Positions 45,434 through 55,200 of a stretch of DNA of 64,000 nucleotides are shown one piece after another. How positions within the stretch are numbered: position 1 is the stretch's first letter; each line of letters starts with the position of its first letter. Position numbers and translations under genes: made by a program. Under the pieces are notes generated by a model, which made no database searches, had not been told where the DNA came from, and was given only the letters and a program-made list of their open reading frames with translations. The stretch is from Leeuwenhoekiella blandensis MED217 (GTDB lineage Bacteria > Bacteroidota > Bacteroidia > Flavobacteriales > Flavobacteriaceae), in NCBI RefSeq assembly GCF_000152985.1, contig NZ_CH672395.1:2184262-2248261 (forward strand), read 5' to 3'.

Positions 45434-46159
45434 TTATTTTGTCAGTCGTTTTGCTGTCATAAATCGGTCAGCTACATTGTCCCAATTGATAATTTCAAGA
45501 ACTGTATCAACAAAATCGGCTCTTTTATTTTTGTATTTCAAATAATAGGCGTGTTCCCAAACATCAATCACCAAAATCGGAACAACTCCCCATTGTGTTA
45601 ATTTTTGATGATTTTCGCATTGTAACAATGTCAAGCTATCCGAATAAGGTTGGTAACCCAAAATACCCCAACCGCTTCCTTCTACAGTTTTTGATATTTT
45701 CCCGATATAGCTTTTCAGTTTGTCAAATGAACCGAAATCCTTTTCTATCTGTTTTAAGAGTTCAGTTTTGGGTTCAGTTTTTTTATTCGTTAAGTTCGTC
45801 CAAAAGATGGAATGAAGCACGTGGCTTGAAAAGTGGTAAGCTAACTTTCGGGTCCACAAATCCACTTGGTCTAAATCGCCCGATTTTAGATGTTCCTTAA
45901 TTTTAATCAAATCTGTGTTTGCCCCTTTTACTGCTCCACCGTGATGAAATTCAAAGTGCAGATGTAAGGTTTCTTCATCCATATGTGGCTCCAAAAAAGT
46001 TTTATTGTATGGAAGTGATTTTTGAATGAAATTTCCATTACTGTCCACTAATCTGTCAATTCCGTTTTCCGTTACATTTTGTGAAAAAACGTTGTTCATT
46101 GGTAGGATTGTCGCTCCACCTAAAATTGCCGTGTTTCTTAAAAATTCTTTTCTGTCCAT
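45434..46159 (-). CDS. Exported Fe/Mn superoxide dismutase (cassette gene)
   Basis: 241 residues. The SOD fold has all four metal ligands: His59 (FLEPHMDEETLHLHFEFHH), His116 (SSHVLHSIFW), Asp199 and His203 (VPILVIDVWEHAYYLKY). An N-terminal extension MDRKEFLRNTAILGGATILPM looks like a Tat-type signal with RK in place of RR, so the enzyme is probably periplasmic. It is the only gene of a unit bounded by GTTGGCAGTA (45420) and TACTGCCAAC (46206). Superoxide dismutase is unusual cargo for a mobile cassette. Confidence 0.9.
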   Translation of the reverse strand: MDRKEFLRNTAILGGATILPMNNVFSQNVTENGIDRLVDSNGNFIQKSLPYNKTFLEPHMDEETLHLHFEFHHGGAVKGANTDLIKIKEHLKSGDLDQVDLWTRKLAYHFSSHVLHSIFWTNLTNKKTEPKTELLKQIEKDFGSFDKLKSYIGKISKTVEGSGWGILGYQPYSDSLTLLQCENHQKLTQWGVVPILVIDVWEHAYYLKYKNKRADFVDTVLEIINWDNVADRFMTAKRLTK

Positions 46160-46203
46160 ATTTATACTTTTTTCAATTTATCTCGTTTTTCCACATTACT
46201 GCC

Positions 46204-46391
46204 AACGTGTGCGTATATGACAAGTAGCGTGCGGAAAAGTGCGAAATTTTCGGTTGCGCCACAAGCCAATTTTTTTGTTTAAGTTTTTATCTTTAAAATT
46301 CTAAAACGCCAAATAAAAAAATTGGCGACTTTCCAAATATACCAAAATTTTCGATTTAGAACCGACTTAGCTATTTGTTATATACGGTGTT
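46204..46391. repeat. attC-like site A7
   Basis: Intact, 188 bases. Outer arms GTATATGACAAGTAGC (46213-46228) and GCTATTTGTTATATAC (46370-46385) pair with G:T at arm positions 7 and 12. An inner hairpin CCAATTTTTTTG/CAAATAAAAAAATTGG follows. Edges: AAC 46204-46206, GTT 46389-46391. The interior resembles A6 (shared GGCGACTTTCCAAATAT). Confidence 0.8.
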
Positions 46392-47045
46392 GCCAGTAGT
46401 TTTTTTTCCGAGTATTATTTTTAAGTCAGCAAATAAATACGCTCCTGCGATTCCAAGACAACCAATTCCTAAAATTATATCTTCATTTGGAAAAAACAAG
46501 AATATAGCTAGAATTATAAGACCAATGCAAATAGGATACATTAAAATCCGTGTTATTAATTTTTTAAAACTCCATTCTTTTTCTATTTCTTTCTCATCAA
46601 CTTCAATTTCTAAAAGATCAAAAATTTTGTCAAGTTGATTTTGTTTTTCAAAATTATAAACTTTTCGAGCAAAAAATATTAAGCCTATAATAAATATTAG
46701 AACAAAAGAAATAAGGGTTAAACTGCTTATAAGTTCTGATTCATTAATTAATTGTAAAACAATAAAATAGATTAATGGTAGAAATATTACGATATTAAAA
46801 ATTTTCCCTATCGGATTTTGTTTGTCAGTAATATCAATCAAATGCTTTTCAGTATTGAACTCAAATGTAAAAACTGGATACGTAATCATATTCCAAAACC
46901 CTTGTTTCCATAATTTCACTTTATTTTCGCTTATTTCTCCTTTTATACGAAAATCGCGAGAAATTACGTTTCCTAAATGATTGATAAGAGTATTTTCTTC
47001 TTTTAATTCAATCAATTTTTCGACCTCTTTTTTTGTTATTTCCAC
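46371..47045 (-). CDS. Membrane protein of unknown function (cassette gene)
   Basis: 224 residues. A soluble N-terminal domain (about 1-80, KEVEKLIELKEENTLINHLG...FEFNTEKHLID) is followed by two pairs of transmembrane helices (IVIFLPLIYFIVLQL, LTLISFVLIFIIGLIFFA; ILMYPICIGLIILAIFLFF, ILGIGCLGIAGAYLFA). No known family. The last codons and stop (TVYNK-stop) lie inside the attC-like arm of site A7, so the site contributes coding sequence. Unit bounded by GTTGCCAGTA and TACTGGCAAC (47068). Confidence 0.75.
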   Translation of the reverse strand: MEITKKEVEKLIELKEENTLINHLGNVISRDFRIKGEISENKVKLWKQGFWNMITYPVFTFEFNTEKHLIDITDKQNPIGKIFNIVIFLPLIYFIVLQLINESELISSLTLISFVLIFIIGLIFFARKVYNFEKQNQLDKIFDLLEIEVDEKEIEKEWSFKKLITRILMYPICIGLIILAIFLFFPNEDIILGIGCLGIAGAYLFADLKIILGKKTTGNTVYNK

Positions 47046-47070
47046 GGTTTTTTTAAATTACTGGCAACGG

Positions 47071-48699
47071 CAGTCTGTCTCAAAACTACCTTTTTATGTT
47101 TTAAAAGTAGTTGAAGTGTATGCGATATCCAACAAAAACTGCATATGAGGTGTTTTGGGTATTTTGGTGATATACTTTAGGTTTGAGCCTTTCTAAGCCC
47201 TCTAATAGCTTTAAAACACTTAAAAAACTATGTTTTATCGCTGCCTCAAGAGATACTTTTAGCTTGAACAGTCTTTTAAGATTATAAGCTAGCAGCATAA
47301 GACCTAAATCTGCTGAAGCAGCTTGTATTCCTTTTTTGGTCAAGATATGATTAAATCCCCATTGACGCTTTATGGTGCCGTAAGGATGCTCAACTAGTGC
47401 TTGCCGCCTTTTGTAGAGTTCACCGCTTTGAGCAATACGTTTGGCATTATCCTGAATGTTCTGGGTGTACTGACTGCGCTGTATTACTTTTCCATTGACT
47501 TTTGAAGTGGTACAGTTCTCCCGCACCACACAGGTCTTGCAGGCTTTGGTTTTGTATTGTTTAAAAGTGTAGTTACGTGCTTTGTACTGGGTCCCGTTAG
47601 AGGTTAGTGTATGTCCCTGCGGACAGGTATAAGTGTCTGGATCTGAGTTATAGTTAAAATACTCTGCGTTGTATCTGGGGTTTGGTGCCTGACTTTTTCT
47701 TCCAATAGCAGGTATGGCAACCAAGGTAGCAATGCCTAAATGATCTGCTGTATGAAACTCACTTCCGGTGTGATACCCTTTGTCATAAAGGGCGGTGAAG
47801 TGGGTTGTGCGTAAGATGGTTTTAGCTCTGGCGAGCATACCGCCCATTGCTTTTTTATCATTGGCGTTGGTGAGTTTATAATCGATCAGGATTTTATTTT
47901 GAGCATCTACGGTGGTTTGTGCAGTGTAGCATACTTCGGTAACGGTCCCGCGTACAATTTGATGTCTGCTGTCAGGGTCAGAGGTCGATAGTTGCGGATT
48001 GGGAGAAGAGGTATCCTGCTCCAGTTGGTTTTTTATCTGCTGGTATTTTACACGTTGAGCTTTACGGGTGTGTATTTGCTGTTGTACTTCTTCTTTGTGA
48101 TCTCCATCAGCATTAGCCAGTTCCCGGTTATGTTCTTCGAGTTTTTTATCAATGTAATCCAGATGGCGCTGTATCTTCTTTTTGTTGTAGTTATTCTTCT
48201 TGCTGTTTTGGGCTCTGAGCTTAGTAGAATCACCGGCGATGAGCGTAGCCCCGATCAGGTTGAAGTTACGTGCGAGTTGCACGCTCTGGCGGAACACGCG
48301 CTTAATAGCCTTTGGGTTGTCTTTTCTAAATCGGGCAATAGTATTATGATCAGGCTGTAGGTTTTTGATCAACCAGATGACCTCGATATTGCGCAGGCAT
48401 TCTTTTTCTAAGATGCGGGAAGAGCGCATCCGGTTCATATAGCCGTAAATGTAAAGCTTCAATAAATCTGCAGGATCATAGGGAGGTCTGCCCTGTGAGG
48501 CTTTGGATTGAAAGCCCAGCGCTTGAAGATCTAATAGGTTTACAAATTGATCGATCAGACGAACACTATTATCTTGAGGGATCATATCGTCTAAACAGGT
48601 GGTGTACAGGGTAAGTTGCTCGCGGGGTTGTCCTTGTTGATATTCCATTCATGAAATTAATCTTTTTAAATGAAATATCCTAAGTTTTGAGACAGTCTG
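47071..48699 (-). mobile_element. IS1182-family element, copy 2, complete
   Basis: 1,629 bases, 16-base terminal repeats with one mismatch (CAGTCTGTCTCAAAAC / CAGACTGTCTCAAAAC), target duplication ACGG (47067-47070 and 48700-48703). It lies at the AACGG edge of attC-like site A3. Confidence 0.96.
47101..48648 (-). CDS. IS1182-family transposase, copy 2
   Basis: 515 residues, intact, ending FVGYRIHFNYF within the element. Same DDE and cysteine motifs as copy 1; the two genes differ by very few bases, which indicates recent transposition. Confidence 0.95.
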   Translation of the reverse strand: MEYQQGQPREQLTLYTTCLDDMIPQDNSVRLIDQFVNLLDLQALGFQSKASQGRPPYDPADLLKLYIYGYMNRMRSSRILEKECLRNIEVIWLIKNLQPDHNTIARFRKDNPKAIKRVFRQSVQLARNFNLIGATLIAGDSTKLRAQNSKKNNYNKKKIQRHLDYIDKKLEEHNRELANADGDHKEEVQQQIHTRKAQRVKYQQIKNQLEQDTSSPNPQLSTSDPDSRHQIVRGTVTEVCYTAQTTVDAQNKILIDYKLTNANDKKAMGGMLARAKTILRTTHFTALYDKGYHTGSEFHTADHLGIATLVAIPAIGRKSQAPNPRYNAEYFNYNSDPDTYTCPQGHTLTSNGTQYKARNYTFKQYKTKACKTCVVRENCTTSKVNGKVIQRSQYTQNIQDNAKRIAQSGELYKRRQALVEHPYGTIKRQWGFNHILTKKGIQAASADLGLMLLAYNLKRLFKLKVSLEAAIKHSFLSVLKLLEGLERLKPKVYHQNTQNTSYAVFVGYRIHFNYF

Positions 48700-48823
48700 A
48701 CGGTCTCGTATAACCGTCAGTTACGGGTTTAAAGTTAATGATTTTCGGTTAAGAACTGGCGTTAGCAATTCCGAGTGGATTCGGACGTAGTCGAATCCGC
48801 CGTAATTGCGGTTATACATTGTT
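48700..48823. repeat. attC-like site A3 (left edge displaced by IS1182 copy 2)
   Basis: Arms GTATAACCGTCAGTTACGG (48708-48726) and CCGTAATTGCGGTTATAC (48800-48817). Pairing is complete except for one extrahelical T and one G:T. An inner hairpin has GGATTCGGACGTAGTCGAATCC. Right edge GTT 48821-48823. The arm sequence is quite different from the GGCTAT sites, yet the fold is conserved. Confidence 0.78.
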
Positions 48824-48838
48824 GTAGCTAGTGTTTTT

Positions 48839-49309
48839 TTAATATTCATTTTCTTTTTCTTCCAGTTTCATAGTTATCGGACTAAAAATTCCCTGATAGA
48901 TTAGGCCAAGTTGAAGTCCGATGAATGGAATTATAAGTAATATTGTTTTCAGCCACGATTGATTCCATAATGCTTTTAACATTGGTATCGATTCATTTCC
49001 ACTAACCATTGTAGGTGGGTTTTGGTATATGAAATAATAGAAGTAGATAATTCCCAAAAGTCCAGCAATTGAGTGAGCAATAATACTGAACCAATTCAGT
49101 CGATAAAATTTCAAAATCAAGTAGTTGATTAGTGCTGGCAGAGAATTTACAAGAAAGGAAATTATTCCGATTAAGAATGTGTATCCGATTATTAACCAAA
49201 TCCAGCTCAAAGAAAACATCCATAACATTAGAACCATTCCATAATAAAGTCCTAAATAGGTCAGTAAATACCAAATAAACATTGTTATTGGTGTTAGTAA
49301 ATATCTCAT
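48839..49309 (-). CDS. Polytopic membrane protein, unknown (cassette gene)
   Basis: 156 residues from the ATG at 49307-49309; the longer frame upstream runs through an attC-like palindrome and is rejected. Four hydrophobic segments (MFIWYLLTYLGLYYGMVLMLWMF, WLIIGYTFLIGIISFLV, WFSIIAHSIAGLLGIIYFYYF, TILLIIPFIGLQLGLIY). No family recognised. Unit bounded by GTTGTAGCTA (48821) and TAGCTACAAC (49336). Confidence 0.75.
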   Translation of the reverse strand: MRYLLTPITMFIWYLLTYLGLYYGMVLMLWMFSLSWIWLIIGYTFLIGIISFLVNSLPALINYLILKFYRLNWFSIIAHSIAGLLGIIYFYYFIYQNPPTMVSGNESIPMLKALWNQSWLKTILLIIPFIGLQLGLIYQGIFSPITMKLEEKENEY

Positions 49310-49333
49310 ATTGGTTGGTTTTACATTAGCTAC

Positions 49334-49459
49334 AACGTGTTGGGCTATGGTTTCGTTGCGGAAAAATCCGTAGGATTCTTTCCGCCGTAACCCAAAGATA
49401 GTAAAAGTGCGTGGAATTTTCGGCAGAAAATTCCGCCGCAATGAACTATAGCCGGTGTT
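49334..49459. repeat. attC-like site A4
   Basis: Intact, 126 bases. Arms GGCTATGGTTTCGTTGCGG (49343-49361) and CCGCAATGAACTATAGCC (49436-49453), one extrahelical T, G:T at position 7 and again after the bulge. Inner hairpin GGAATTTTCGGCAGAAAATTCC. Edges AAC and GTT as in the other sites. Confidence 0.82.
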
Positions 49460-49749
49460 GGGTTTTAGTGCTTTTTTCCGCTTAATGATTCGTTCCGCTT
49501 TTTTTCAGTCCGATTGTTTTTTTCCGTTCAGTTTTTCTGTTCCGCAAACTTGCTCAATTCCGCAAGAGTGAACTTCAGCGTTCAGTTCGGTTTCAGATTC
49601 CGATTCCGCAAACTTGTTAAAATTCCGCAGTTTTTTTCCGTAATTGGCTCAAATTCCGCGAAATTATTTATCAAATTCCGATTTTCAATAAACTTAAATT
49701 TCAGCCGAAATTTTGATTTGGAGGACGGTTTTTCAGCATTAAACCCAAC
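49457..49749. other. Gene-less cassette 1
   Basis: Bounded by GTTGGGTTT and AAACCCAAC. On the minus strand it starts TTTAATGCTGAAAAACC but the frame closes after 12 codons. The interior repeats short blocks such as AAGTTTGCGGAAT. A related unit occurs at 55550-55938. It may carry a small RNA, a promoter, or be a decayed gene. Confidence 0.6.
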
Positions 49750-49871
49750 TGTCTAGTGTATGAGCAGTAGCGGATTAAAACCCACTAGCTTTTCGGTTAA
49801 ACACTTACCTTTATTATTATTCATTTCCTTTCAATTTTGCACTAAACCCGCTATTGCTTATACACATTGTT
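49747..49871. repeat. attC-like site A8
   Basis: Intact, 125 bases. Arms GTGTATGAGCAGTAGCGG (49756-49773) and CCGCTATTGCTTATACAC (49848-49865), G:T at positions 7 and 12. Edges AAC 49747-49749 and GTT 49869-49871. Confidence 0.82.
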
Positions 49872-49904
49872 ACCCACTGGCTTTATTCCGTTCTGTTTGT
49901 TTTC

Positions 49905-49991
49905 AGCGTTGGCAAAGACATACTCTTTGGCAAGTTTTGGCTTGTGTGGCGGCTGGTGCGACTTGCCAATGTGTATGGCTTTTAGCGTTGG
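49905..49991. repeat. Type B hairpin at the left end of defence cassette 2
   Basis: AGCGTTGG at both ends; arms CATACTCTTTGGCAAG (49919-49934) and CTTGCCAATGTGTATG (49962-49977). Perfect stem except for two T:T mismatches around one C:G pair. Closest relative is the copy at 30181. Confidence 0.75.
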
Positions 49992-50002
49992 CTTTCACTA
50001 TT

Positions 50003-52150
50003 TTAATTATTATGTTTCATTTTGTCAAAATGTAATTTGTCTTTATCTTCAATAAGTCTCATCAAATATTTTGCTGATTGATGGATTTCCTGTGGATTCA
50101 TTGAACCATTTATCGAATGAGAAAGAATATTGCAAACTTTAATTAATAAACCAAGTTTTGTTTTTTGGTTGTTACTTGTAATGCTAAAATCATTTTCAAT
50201 TTGCTTTTGAAGATTACTTGTAAAGTTCAAATTTCTTCCAATTTTAAAACCATACCATTCTTCAAAAATTCTTCTCATTACATTTGGATAGTGATAAATT
50301 TGGCATTCTGTCTTTATATCTTCACCACTTTTTTTTGAAAATTCATAAATTTCTTTAAACAAATAGTTATATGGTTTTACTTTACGAGACAATTCAACCA
50401 ATGTGCTTACTCCGTTATTTTTTCTTATTTCAAAAGTTGCAAAAGTTTGATTGTTCTCCTGACCATATGATAAATTACAGTAGTCGTCCCAAGAGTGTGT
50501 CATAACGAAAATCTGTTGGTTTTTAAGTTCTAAAAGGTTTTTCATCATTTCCAAAATGTAAAACTTATTGGAATCATCCATACTTGAAATTGGGTCATCT
50601 ACTATGATAAGTTCAATTTCTGGTTTTATCCGCTGTTGTTTGTTATCAGCAAATAGTTCATAATAGAAAAACAACAAGGCTAAAAGATTCTTTTCGCCCT
50701 CGCTTATATCTTTTATTGTAAGTGTAGCGTTTTCGTTGGTGCTTTTGATAATGTAATTTTTGTTGTCAGTATCAAGCACAACCTTTAATGAAATATTTAT
50801 GTCATTAAGAATTTGAGAAACAAAATCAGCAAAATCCTTTGTAAGACTTTTTTGTTGCTTTAAATCTTGAATGTCTTGTTGCTTTTTCTTGTTGTTCTCT
50901 CTCTTTTCTTTAACGTCTACTACCTTGTCTTTAACCTCCTTTAGCTTTTCTTTTATTGTGGCTGATTTTCGTATTTCCAAGCCAATCGCACCTTTTACTA
51001 AGGTGGTCAGATTGTTTTGTTTCTTTCTTAATTCTAATAATAGTTGGTGTTTGGCTTTAGAGATGCTAGATATTGATTCTTCAATTACTTTCAAAGTTTC
51101 AGCTAAAAGTTCAAAGTCAAAAGTTTCTTGAATTTCAATTTTATCAATTTTCGATTGACAAGAAGTTATAAGAGAAACAATAGTGTTTTTCTTTGCAGAA
51201 ATTGCAGTAAAATATTGCTCAATATCAGTTCCAATGTTAGTAGAATATGTTTTGGATTCCTTCTCAATAATTTTGATACTATCCAAAAGGCTTTGAAGTT
51301 GCTCTCTGAATTGCTTTAGTTTTTCAATTGCCTTATGACGTTTGTTTTCTTTGAATTCAGCTAGTTTCGATTTGACATCTAAAAAATCTAAGTTTCCATT
51401 GCAGAATTTGCAGTTGTCTCCTTCCTTGTGAAGTTTTAAACCTGATTCAATCCATTGAACAATCTCAAATTCTGGGATAGAAATATCTTCTCCAAATTTT
51501 TCTTTGAATATTGCTTTTACCTCTTCAATTAAAGGTGTTTGAATTTTTGAAAAGTTTAATGGTTTTAAATTCTCATTTTGTGCAATTTGCTTCTCAATAG
51601 CATTGTCTCCATTAATCTTTATCAAATTTTCATCATCAGATTCGATTTTTTTAGCATCTTGAAAATCCTTTTTGTAAAGTTCAATTACACGCTCAATAGA
51701 TTCATCTTTGGACTTTTTTTGAATATTGGATTTGCCTTTTCGCCTATCGTGAATTTTATCTATTTCAGTTCTGATTTCTTTGTGTAATTTGGAAATATTA
51801 GTGTCAAGTTTTTCAATTTCATCTTCTTTGATGATTAACTTCTCAAGTTCTTTAATCTTGTTTTCTATATCAACATCTCCCTTGCTAAAGCTCGCTTCAA
51901 CGCCTTTAATTTTATCTTCGGAATTTTCAATTAATAATGAATTTGAAACGAAATCTCTATCAAAGATTCTAAAATTCTCAGGCTTCTTGATTATGTCTTT
52001 TAGAAATTCATCTTTAATGCCAATAGCAATAGAACTTTTTCCTTTACCATTGTAACCAAATAGAATGTTTTTTGGACGAAACAGTAAACCACTAGGGTTA
52101 GTGTAGCCAACAAATGATTTGTGAGTAAAGTTACTTAGTTTGGTTATCAT
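50003..52150 (-). CDS. AAA_13 (RloC/PrrC-like) ATPase, possible anticodon-nuclease guard
   Basis: 715 residues. ABC/SMC-type ATPase: Walker A FGYNGKGKSS (31-40), signature DISEGEKNLLALL (about 480-492), Walker B ELIIVDDPISSMDDSN, H-loop VMTHSWDD. A long coiled-coil insertion carries a zinc-hook-like CKFC (Cys247, Cys250), as in RloC. The C-terminal region (VMRRIFEEWYGFK ... VCNILSHSING) lies where PrrC/RloC have their tRNA nuclease; the exact catalytic triad cannot be confirmed. It follows the type IIG enzyme by 51 bases. PrrC is known to guard a restriction enzyme, so a second-line defence role is a strong inference. Confidence 0.78.
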   Translation of the reverse strand: MITKLSNFTHKSFVGYTNPSGLLFRPKNILFGYNGKGKSSIAIGIKDEFLKDIIKKPENFRIFDRDFVSNSLLIENSEDKIKGVEASFSKGDVDIENKIKELEKLIIKEDEIEKLDTNISKLHKEIRTEIDKIHDRRKGKSNIQKKSKDESIERVIELYKKDFQDAKKIESDDENLIKINGDNAIEKQIAQNENLKPLNFSKIQTPLIEEVKAIFKEKFGEDISIPEFEIVQWIESGLKLHKEGDNCKFCNGNLDFLDVKSKLAEFKENKRHKAIEKLKQFREQLQSLLDSIKIIEKESKTYSTNIGTDIEQYFTAISAKKNTIVSLITSCQSKIDKIEIQETFDFELLAETLKVIEESISSISKAKHQLLLELRKKQNNLTTLVKGAIGLEIRKSATIKEKLKEVKDKVVDVKEKRENNKKKQQDIQDLKQQKSLTKDFADFVSQILNDINISLKVVLDTDNKNYIIKSTNENATLTIKDISEGEKNLLALLFFYYELFADNKQQRIKPEIELIIVDDPISSMDDSNKFYILEMMKNLLELKNQQIFVMTHSWDDYCNLSYGQENNQTFATFEIRKNNGVSTLVELSRKVKPYNYLFKEIYEFSKKSGEDIKTECQIYHYPNVMRRIFEEWYGFKIGRNLNFTSNLQKQIENDFSITSNNQKTKLGLLIKVCNILSHSINGSMNPQEIHQSAKYLMRLIEDKDKLHFDKMKHNN

Positions 52151-52201
52151 TCTTTAAAATGTATTCTTTCTTGATGTTAGACTGTGCGTTGAATTTTTCA
52201 T

Positions 52202-55200
52202 TTATTTTATATTTTTCTCAATCGTTGCAATTTCAGTCGGGTCAATTTCGTATAGCTCGTAAATAATCGAGTTGATTTTACTTTCGGCTTTTTCCAATTC
52301 CGTTGTTAGTTGTTCCAATTCTTTTGTTAATTGTATTTCTCTGTCAAAATTGTTATCCGTTTTTGCTTTGTCTAACAATTCTTGATATTCTGAACTTTTT
52401 TGAGTGTTTGAAATAATGCTTGAAACTAAATCGGCAATTTTTTCTTGAACTTCCTTATTCGGATTTATTAATGGTAAATTTTCTAAAGGTGTCTTGTCAA
52501 TTTGGTAATTGTTGCCTTGCATTTTTCCTTTATACTTTAACCAAAATGCTATCAAATTTGAGTTTAAAATTCCCGTCAAATACTTTTGGTTAATTCTGTC
52601 GGTTTTAATGACCATAAATGTTCTGTTGACGTATGCGTCAAAATCGGTATATGTAAATCTTGGGCGAACTGAACACTTTCTTAATGAAAAAATCTTTTCT
52701 CCTTTAAAATATTTTTCGTCTCTCGAACGGTGCAAACCATAGGGTTTGTTAACAGAAGTAAATACGTCCAAGAACTTATCTAAATGTCCTTTAATATTTG
52801 GAAATGGAAGTATTTTTTCTTCGTCCTTAAAGCTTGAATCTGTGTAAATAATCCAAAGCCTATTTTTTGGATTACCATAGTATTGTTGTAATTCGCTCGT
52901 GGTATAAAATGGTTTTATTAAATCTTTTTCATTTATGGAAAGATTCAAATTATCATATTCCGACTGGCTTAAATTAAAAATACCATCTCCAACTTCTACA
53001 TTTTCAAGTACCTCTTTATGTTTCTTATTAACGAAATCTTGCAATAAGTCAATACCTGAAGCAATTTCTTTAGATTCTAAATTGAAATTTTCTTTATTCT
53101 TTATTTTCTCAATTATCAAATTGAGTTCTGCATTTATAAACGTAATTGGTTGGTTTATCAATTCTTCTTTGATGATGTTCGAATTAAAATATTCGTATTT
53201 ATCATCAGCGACTTTCTCTAAAAACAATTGCGCATTTTCGTGTTTTATTTTGCTGTCAATTACTTTCGAGAAATTAAAATTGTAGTTTTTATTATTATCA
53301 GAGCGTTGCATTATGTAAATCATTGTCTGAATTCCTGCCGAATCAAACACTTTAAAATCTCCAAAATCTATAAATTCAGTAATCTTACCTTTGTTAAGTA
53401 CAATATTTCTAAACTTTGATGCGCCATCATTGGTTATCCAATTATTAGGTGCGATATAGCCAATCAATCCATAATCTTTTTTTATTATGTCTAATGCCAA
53501 AGCACCAAAGAAATACCATAAATCCATTTTACCTTGATAACAAGGATGGTCGTGTAAACCGTCAAAAGCAGATTTATTTGTTGCTTCTTTAATATATGGT
53601 GGATTTCCAATAACAACATCAAAACCGCCATTTTTCATAATGTTGGGAAACTCTTTGTGCCAATCAAATTCAGATGCTAAAAGTGAGTTTCCGCATTTAA
53701 TATTATTGTTTAATTTGGAAAGTTTGCGGTCTTTTTTAGCTGTGCGAAGCCAAAGCGATAATTGAGCAATTTCAACACTTTCTTCATTAATGTCTACTCC
53801 AAAAAGATTGTTTTCAAGTATGTTTTTGTCGGTATCAAAAAGTCGTAAAGGTGAATTTGTCAGGTCAGCAATGATGTCGTCAATTTTTTCGTGTTCTTCG
53901 ATTAGGAAGTTTAATGCTTGGTTTAAAAAGGCTCCACTACCACAAGCTGGGTCAATGATTTTTAAATTTGTCAACCAATTTTTATAGTCGGTCAACGTTT
54001 TGAAAAGCTTTTTTCCTTTTACTGTTAACGTCTTATCTTTTTTTAGAAACGAATCATCATATTCAATTTCTTCAATATCTAGTTCTTTTCTTTTGTCAAT
54101 GCAAAGTTTACCAATAGTGTTGGCAACAATGTAAGTTGTAATGTATTTTGGCGTGTAAAAAACACCATCTTTTTTTCTTTTGGTTCTTTTTTGGTCGGAA
54201 ACTGTACCTTCAATTTCTGCGGTTACTTCTTCAATTTCATTGAGTGAATGTTCAAAAATATGACCAAGAATATTTACATCAACTTCTGTATTGAAATCGT
54301 AGGTAGATAGTTTCTTTAAATCGTCAATTAAAATTTCATCATCAATGTTTAAATTGTTGAGCAATAAATCTTCGTAAAATAAGCCACCATTGTATGCAGG
54401 AATATTGTCAGATTCCTTTTTGCCTGGTCGCCCAATGTTCATATACCCGAAATACTGCTTAAAAATTTCGTAAATTGGTTTATAAGCATCTTCTTCTTTT
54501 AAGATGTCAAAACGTTTGATGATTCTTGAAATCGAATTTGGTGGCAATAATCCGCTATCTTCTGCAAAAAGAATAAATAGAAAACGGTCTAAAAGTTTTT
54601 GCGATTTTTTGAAAAGCAACAACTTATCATTGTCTGGATGATTTGCAATTAAATTGTGAAACAATTTATCTTTAAAATGCGAATAATCTTTGTAAAGTTC
54701 TTCCGAAATTTCTTTTTCGTGAAACTGCGTTTCTTTTTTAAGTTGTACGGGAAGATTTGAAAAAATACTTTCTTTATGAAGGATTAAGTATAGTAGCTCA
54801 AATCGTTCTTTGTTGAGAAAAAACAAGTCAAATTCTTCAAATTCGGTAGAGTAGTCAATATAAAACCGAAGTTTTTGAAAATTAGAGGTTATGATGTATT
54901 TACACTCTGGTTGATTGTTTTTATAATTAAATGCTTGTTGTGTTATTTTTGTTAAGTCCTTTGTTTTTGTTGACTTTAATTCAATTACTGCAATTGCATT
55001 TTCATCTTTTAAAATTGCTCCGTCTGCTTTTTTTCCGTCCGTTTGGTTTTTAAATTCACGCTGTAAATTGTAATTTTCATTTGGGCGAAGTGTGTAACCG
55101 AGAACGTCAACAAATATTTCACGTAAAAATCCGTCTTGATATTCTTCTTCTTTGAGCGTTTTTATTTGCTCTATTTTCGCTGCATTATAATTCAGTCGGA

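Noticed and set aside
49310-49441. Upstream extension of the membrane protein ending at 48839
   Set aside because: The extra 44 residues are translated from an attC-like palindrome; the ATG at 49309 starts a normal membrane protein.
49514-49756. 80-residue plus-strand frame in the gene-less cassette
   Set aside because: Low-complexity Phe/Ser/Arg-rich translation of the TTCCGCAAACTTGC repeats, no homologous frame in the sister unit at 55550-55938, and opposite strand to all other cassette genes.
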